This document shows positions 4,322-6,966 of a stretch of 6,966 nucleotides of DNA, in pieces. Each line of letters starts with the position of its first letter. Position 1 is the stretch's first letter. The translations under genes and the position numbers were made by a program. This DNA comes from CAZDGV01 sp964505195 (GTDB taxonomy: Bacteria; Bacteroidota; Bacteroidia; Chitinophagales; Chitinophagaceae): positions 1-6,966 of the forward strand of contig CAZDGV010000051.1 of NCBI GenBank assembly GCA_964505195.1. Reading direction: 5' to 3'. The notes beneath the pieces were generated by a model. It searched no databases. It was given only the letters and a program-made list of their open reading frames with translations, and was not told the DNA's origin.

Positions 4322-6966
4322 TTATGCTTCTGCATAGCTGCTAACCGGCTCGCAGGTGCAGATCAGGTTTCTGTCGCCATGCGTGTTGTTTACTCTTGCT
4401 ACGGAAGGCCAGAATTTGTTGCGCGTTACATAGTACAGTGGGAAGGCTGCCTGCTGACGGCTATAACCATGCTTCCATTCATCTGCCATTACCACATGTT
4501 GTGTATGCGGAGCATTTTTCAGCGGGTTGTCTGTTTTATCAGATACGCCGTTTTCAATATCGCGAATCTCCTGGCGAATGCTTAACAGCGCATCACAGAA
4601 GCGATCCAGTTCTGCCTTGTCTTCACTTTCAGTTGGTTCAATCATGATGGTTCCCGGAACAGGGAAGCTCATGGTAGGAGCATGGAACCCGAAATCCATC
4701 AGGCGCTTGGCTACATCTTCTGCTTCGATGCCGCAAGTATTTTTGAAAGGACGTAGATCAACAATGAATTCGTGCGCGCAGGTGCCATTTTTACCAACAT
4801 ATAAAATATCGAAATCTTTTTCCAAACGGGCTTTCATGTAATTCGCATTCAGAATGGCATACTCCGTTGCTTTACGAACGCCTTCTGCACCAAGCATGCG
4901 AATGTAAGCGTAGCTGATCAGCAGAATGCTGGCACTGCCGAAAGGAGCTGCCGATACTGCACCATTGCTATGTTGCGCAATATGTCCGGGCAAATGTTGT
5001 GCAAGATGTCCGCGTACACAAATGGGGCCCATGCCGGGTCCACCACCGCCATGCGGAATAGCAAATGTTTTGTGCAGGTTCAGGTGACAAACATCGGCGC
5101 CGATCATACCAGGAGAAGTGAGTCCAACCTGTGCGTTCATGTTGGCACCATCCATATACACCTGTCCGCCATGCTGATGTACGATATCACAAATTTCTTT
5201 TACGGTTTCTTCAAACACACCAAAAGTGCTTGGATAGGTGATCATGGTACCGGCGAGATTGGCACTATGCTGTTCGGCCTTGGCTTTAAAATCATCCACA
5301 TCAATGTATCCATTATCGAGTGCTTTCACCACTACCACTTTCATACCTGCCATCACGGCGCTGGCAGGATTGGTGCCGTGTGCAGAGATCGGTATGAGCA
5401 TTACATTGCGATGCGTATCCCCATTTGCAAGGTGGTAGTTGCGGATGGTGAGCAATCCGGCATATTCACCCTGTGCACCGCTGTTGGGCTGCATGCTGCA
5501 GGCATCGAAGCCTGTAACTTCACAGAGATATGCTGCCAGCTCATCAATCATTTGCTGATACCCCTTAGTTTGTGATGCCGGTGCAAAAGGATGCATCTTG
5601 CTCCAATGTGCGGTACTCAAAGGCATCATTTCTGTTGCTGCATTCAGCTTCATGGTACAGCTGCCCAGCGAAATCATGGAGGTGTTCAGTGAAAGATCTT
5701 TGTTTTCAAGCTGTTTGATATAGCGCATCATTTGGCTTTCGCTGTGAAAGCTGTTGAAATGCGGATGCGTGAGGTATGTACTTGTACGCAGTAATACACC
5801 TGGTATACTTACGCTGCTCCAATTGGTGTCTAATGCAAAAGAAACCGGCGCTTCATCATCTACAAAGCAGTTGATGAGTGTGAAAAGATCTTCAGCCAGC
5901 GTAGTTTCATCTAGCGATATGCCGATTAGGTTGTCGTTGATATAGCGCAGATTAATTTGCTGACGCTCTGCTTTGGCGCGAATGGTTGCATGATCTTTTA
6001 CGCTCACGGTAAGTGTATCAAAGAAGGTGTTGTTTGCCAGCTCAAAGCCCAGTGTTTTCAGCTCGTTGGCAACAGTTTGCGTAAGCAGGTTGATGCGTTG
6101 CGCAATATTTTTTAATCCTTGCGGGCCATGATACACTGCATACATCGCAGCCATGTTTGCAAGCAGCGCCTGTGCTGTGCAAATATTGGAAGTAGCTTTC
6201 TCTCTTTTAATATGTTGCTCTCTGGTTTGCAGCGCCATGCGTAATGCGCGGTTGCCCTGTGCATCTACGCTCACGCCGATGATGCGACCGGGCATGGAGC
6301 GTTTGAAATCATCTTTGGCACTAAAGAACGCAGCATGCGGTCCACCAAAACCAAGTGGTACGCCAAAACGCTGCGCAGATCCGAATGCTACATCTGCTCC
6401 CAGTTCGCCGGGCGATTGAAGCAGTGTAAGCGCAAGTAAATCGGTAGCAACCGCTACATAACCGCCTACCTGGTGCAAGCGATCGATAAAGCTGCGATAG
6501 TCTTCAATGCTGCCGATATTGTTGGGATATTGTACCAGTGCTCCGAAATAGCTTTGATCGATATCTGCATTTTTATAATCACCAAACACTACTTCAATAC
6601 CAATAGGTGTTGCGCGGGTAAGGATCAGGTCTTTGGTTTGTGGGAATACTTCGTTGTCTACAAAAAATTTCGGTTGCTGAATAACATCAGTACGGTTCAC
6701 AAAATGGAAAAGCATGTTCATTGCTTCGGCAGCAGCTGTTGCTTCATCCAGCAAAGAAGCGTTAGCAATGGGCAAACCGGTAAGATCGCTCACCATGGTT
6801 TGAAAATTCAGCAGGCTTTCCAGTCGGCCTTGTGAAATTTCTGCTTGGTAAGGCGTGTATTGCGTGTACCAACCTGGGTTCTCAAAAATATTTCTAAGAA
6901 TTACACTGGGAGTGATGGTATCGTAATAGCCTTGGCCGATATAATTTTTGAATAGCTGATTTTTTT
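4322..6966 (-). CDS. gcvP: Glycine dehydrogenase (decarboxylating), P protein of the glycine cleavage system; N-terminus beyond window
   Basis: The frame is open from the right edge (first full codon 6964-6962) to TAA at 4324-4322, giving 880 residues. The usual length is about 950-960, so some 70-80 N-terminal residues are off the window; the visible part begins KNQLFKNYIGQGYY, which matches the family near residue 80. GcvP uses pyridoxal phosphate to decarboxylate glycine and pass the aminomethyl group to the lipoyl arm of GcvH, feeding one-carbon units to tetrahydrofolate. Visible family motifs, numbered from the first visible residue, are ENPGWYTQYTPYQAEISQGR (near 28-47), LLDEATAAAEAM (71-82), GSCTMKLN (434-441), HGTNPASA (529-536) and HLNLHKTFA (627-635), where K632 (codon 5071-5069) is the PLP Schiff-base lysine. 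These are followed by the glycine-rich HGGGGPGMGP and the C-terminal GDRNLICTCEP. It is the fused alpha-beta form typical of many bacteria, not the split GcvPA/GcvPB. No frameshift or lost residue is seen. It is transcribed separately from the downstream genes by virtue of the terminator at 4262-4298. Confidence 0.97.
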   Translation of the reverse strand, partial: KNQLFKNYIGQGYYDTITPSVILRNIFENPGWYTQYTPYQAEISQGRLESLLNFQTMVSDLTGLPIANASLLDEATAAAEAMNMLFHFVNRTDVIQQPKFFVDNEVFPQTKDLILTRATPIGIEVVFGDYKNADIDQSYFGALVQYPNNIGSIEDYRSFIDRLHQVGGYVAVATDLLALTLLQSPGELGADVAFGSAQRFGVPLGFGGPHAAFFSAKDDFKRSMPGRIIGVSVDAQGNRALRMALQTREQHIKREKATSNICTAQALLANMAAMYAVYHGPQGLKNIAQRINLLTQTVANELKTLGFELANNTFFDTLTVSVKDHATIRAKAERQQINLRYINDNLIGISLDETTLAEDLFTLINCFVDDEAPVSFALDTNWSSVSIPGVLLRTSTYLTHPHFNSFHSESQMMRYIKQLENKDLSLNTSMISLGSCTMKLNAATEMMPLSTAHWSKMHPFAPASQTKGYQQMIDELAAYLCEVTGFDACSMQPNSGAQGEYAGLLTIRNYHLANGDTHRNVMLIPISAHGTNPASAVMAGMKVVVVKALDNGYIDVDDFKAKAEQHSANLAGTMITYPSTFGVFEETVKEICDIVHQHGGQVYMDGANMNAQVGLTSPGMIGADVCHLNLHKTFAIPHGGGGPGMGPICVRGHLAQHLPGHIAQHSNGAVSAAPFGSASILLISYAYIRMLGAEGVRKATEYAILNANYMKARLEKDFDILYVGKNGTCAHEFIVDLRPFKNTCGIEAEDVAKRLMDFGFHAPTMSFPVPGTIMIEPTESEDKAELDRFCDALLSIRQEIRDIENGVSDKTDNPLKNAPHTQHVVMADEWKHGYSRQQAAFPLYYVTRNKFWPSVARVNNTHGDRNLICTCEPVSSYAEA

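Noticed and set aside
3760..4585. Open frames of 168 and 176 codons on the plus strand (3760-4266 and 4055-4585).
   Set aside because: They lie antisense to the asparaginase-like gene and the gcvP end, run across the terminator, show no recognisable motif, and overlap each other in different frames.
4970..5575. A 201-codon open frame on the plus strand inside gcvP.
   Set aside because: Antisense to the most conserved part of gcvP, including the PLP lysine; its composition (His- and Cys-rich) is what the complement of that codon usage would give.
4322..6796. ATG at 6796 as the start of gcvP (824 residues).
   Set aside because: The frame is open upstream to the window edge and encodes strongly conserved GcvP sequence (GWYTQYTPYQAEISQGR and others), so this is an internal methionine.

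Overview
The window reads as an ordinary chromosomal segment from a member of the Bacteroidota, probably near the Chitinophagaceae. The evidence is a C-terminal type IX secretion (T9SS) sorting domain on one protein, starts that lack Shine-Dalgarno sequences and are often preceded by A/T-rich bases, and the residue-level style of the glycine dehydrogenase. These are impressions from reading, not a database placement. All six genes lie on the minus strand, so transcription runs from high to low coordinates. Coding density is very high: the only gap of note is 76 bp (4246-4321), and no stretch over 300 bases lacks a gene.

Right part (4322-6966): most of gcvP, the P protein (decarboxylating glycine dehydrogenase) of the glycine cleavage system. 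Its N-terminal 70-80 residues lie beyond the window edge. It ends at a clear intrinsic terminator (hairpin 4273-4298 with a T-rich tail toward 4262).

Left part (1-4245): a tightly packed run of five genes. In transcription order these are a single-domain asparaginase-like protein; a secreted GHL10 (DUF187/DigH-like) glycoside hydrolase with a fibronectin III domain and a T9SS sorting tail; a free methionine-(R)-sulfoxide reductase (fRMsr, GAF fold); a saccharopine-dehydrogenase/trans-acting enoyl reductase-like oxidoreductase; and a J-domain co-chaperone cut by the left window edge. The junctions are a 4 bp ATGA overlap, 8 bp, 2 bp and 2 bp, which strongly suggests one operon with translational coupling. 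The next gene or genes may lie off the left edge.

Functionally the run looks like a housekeeping mixture: amide or amino-acid hydrolysis, an exported glycan hydrolase, methionine oxidation repair, a nucleotide-dependent oxidoreductase and protein folding. No single pathway clearly links them. I found no mobile element, CRISPR array, RNA gene, defence system or long repeat, and nothing that supports a previously undescribed system. The points most worth a second look are the asparaginase that keeps the catalytic half but lacks the second domain, the DigH-like hydrolase routed to T9SS, and the very compact terminator/promoter gap.
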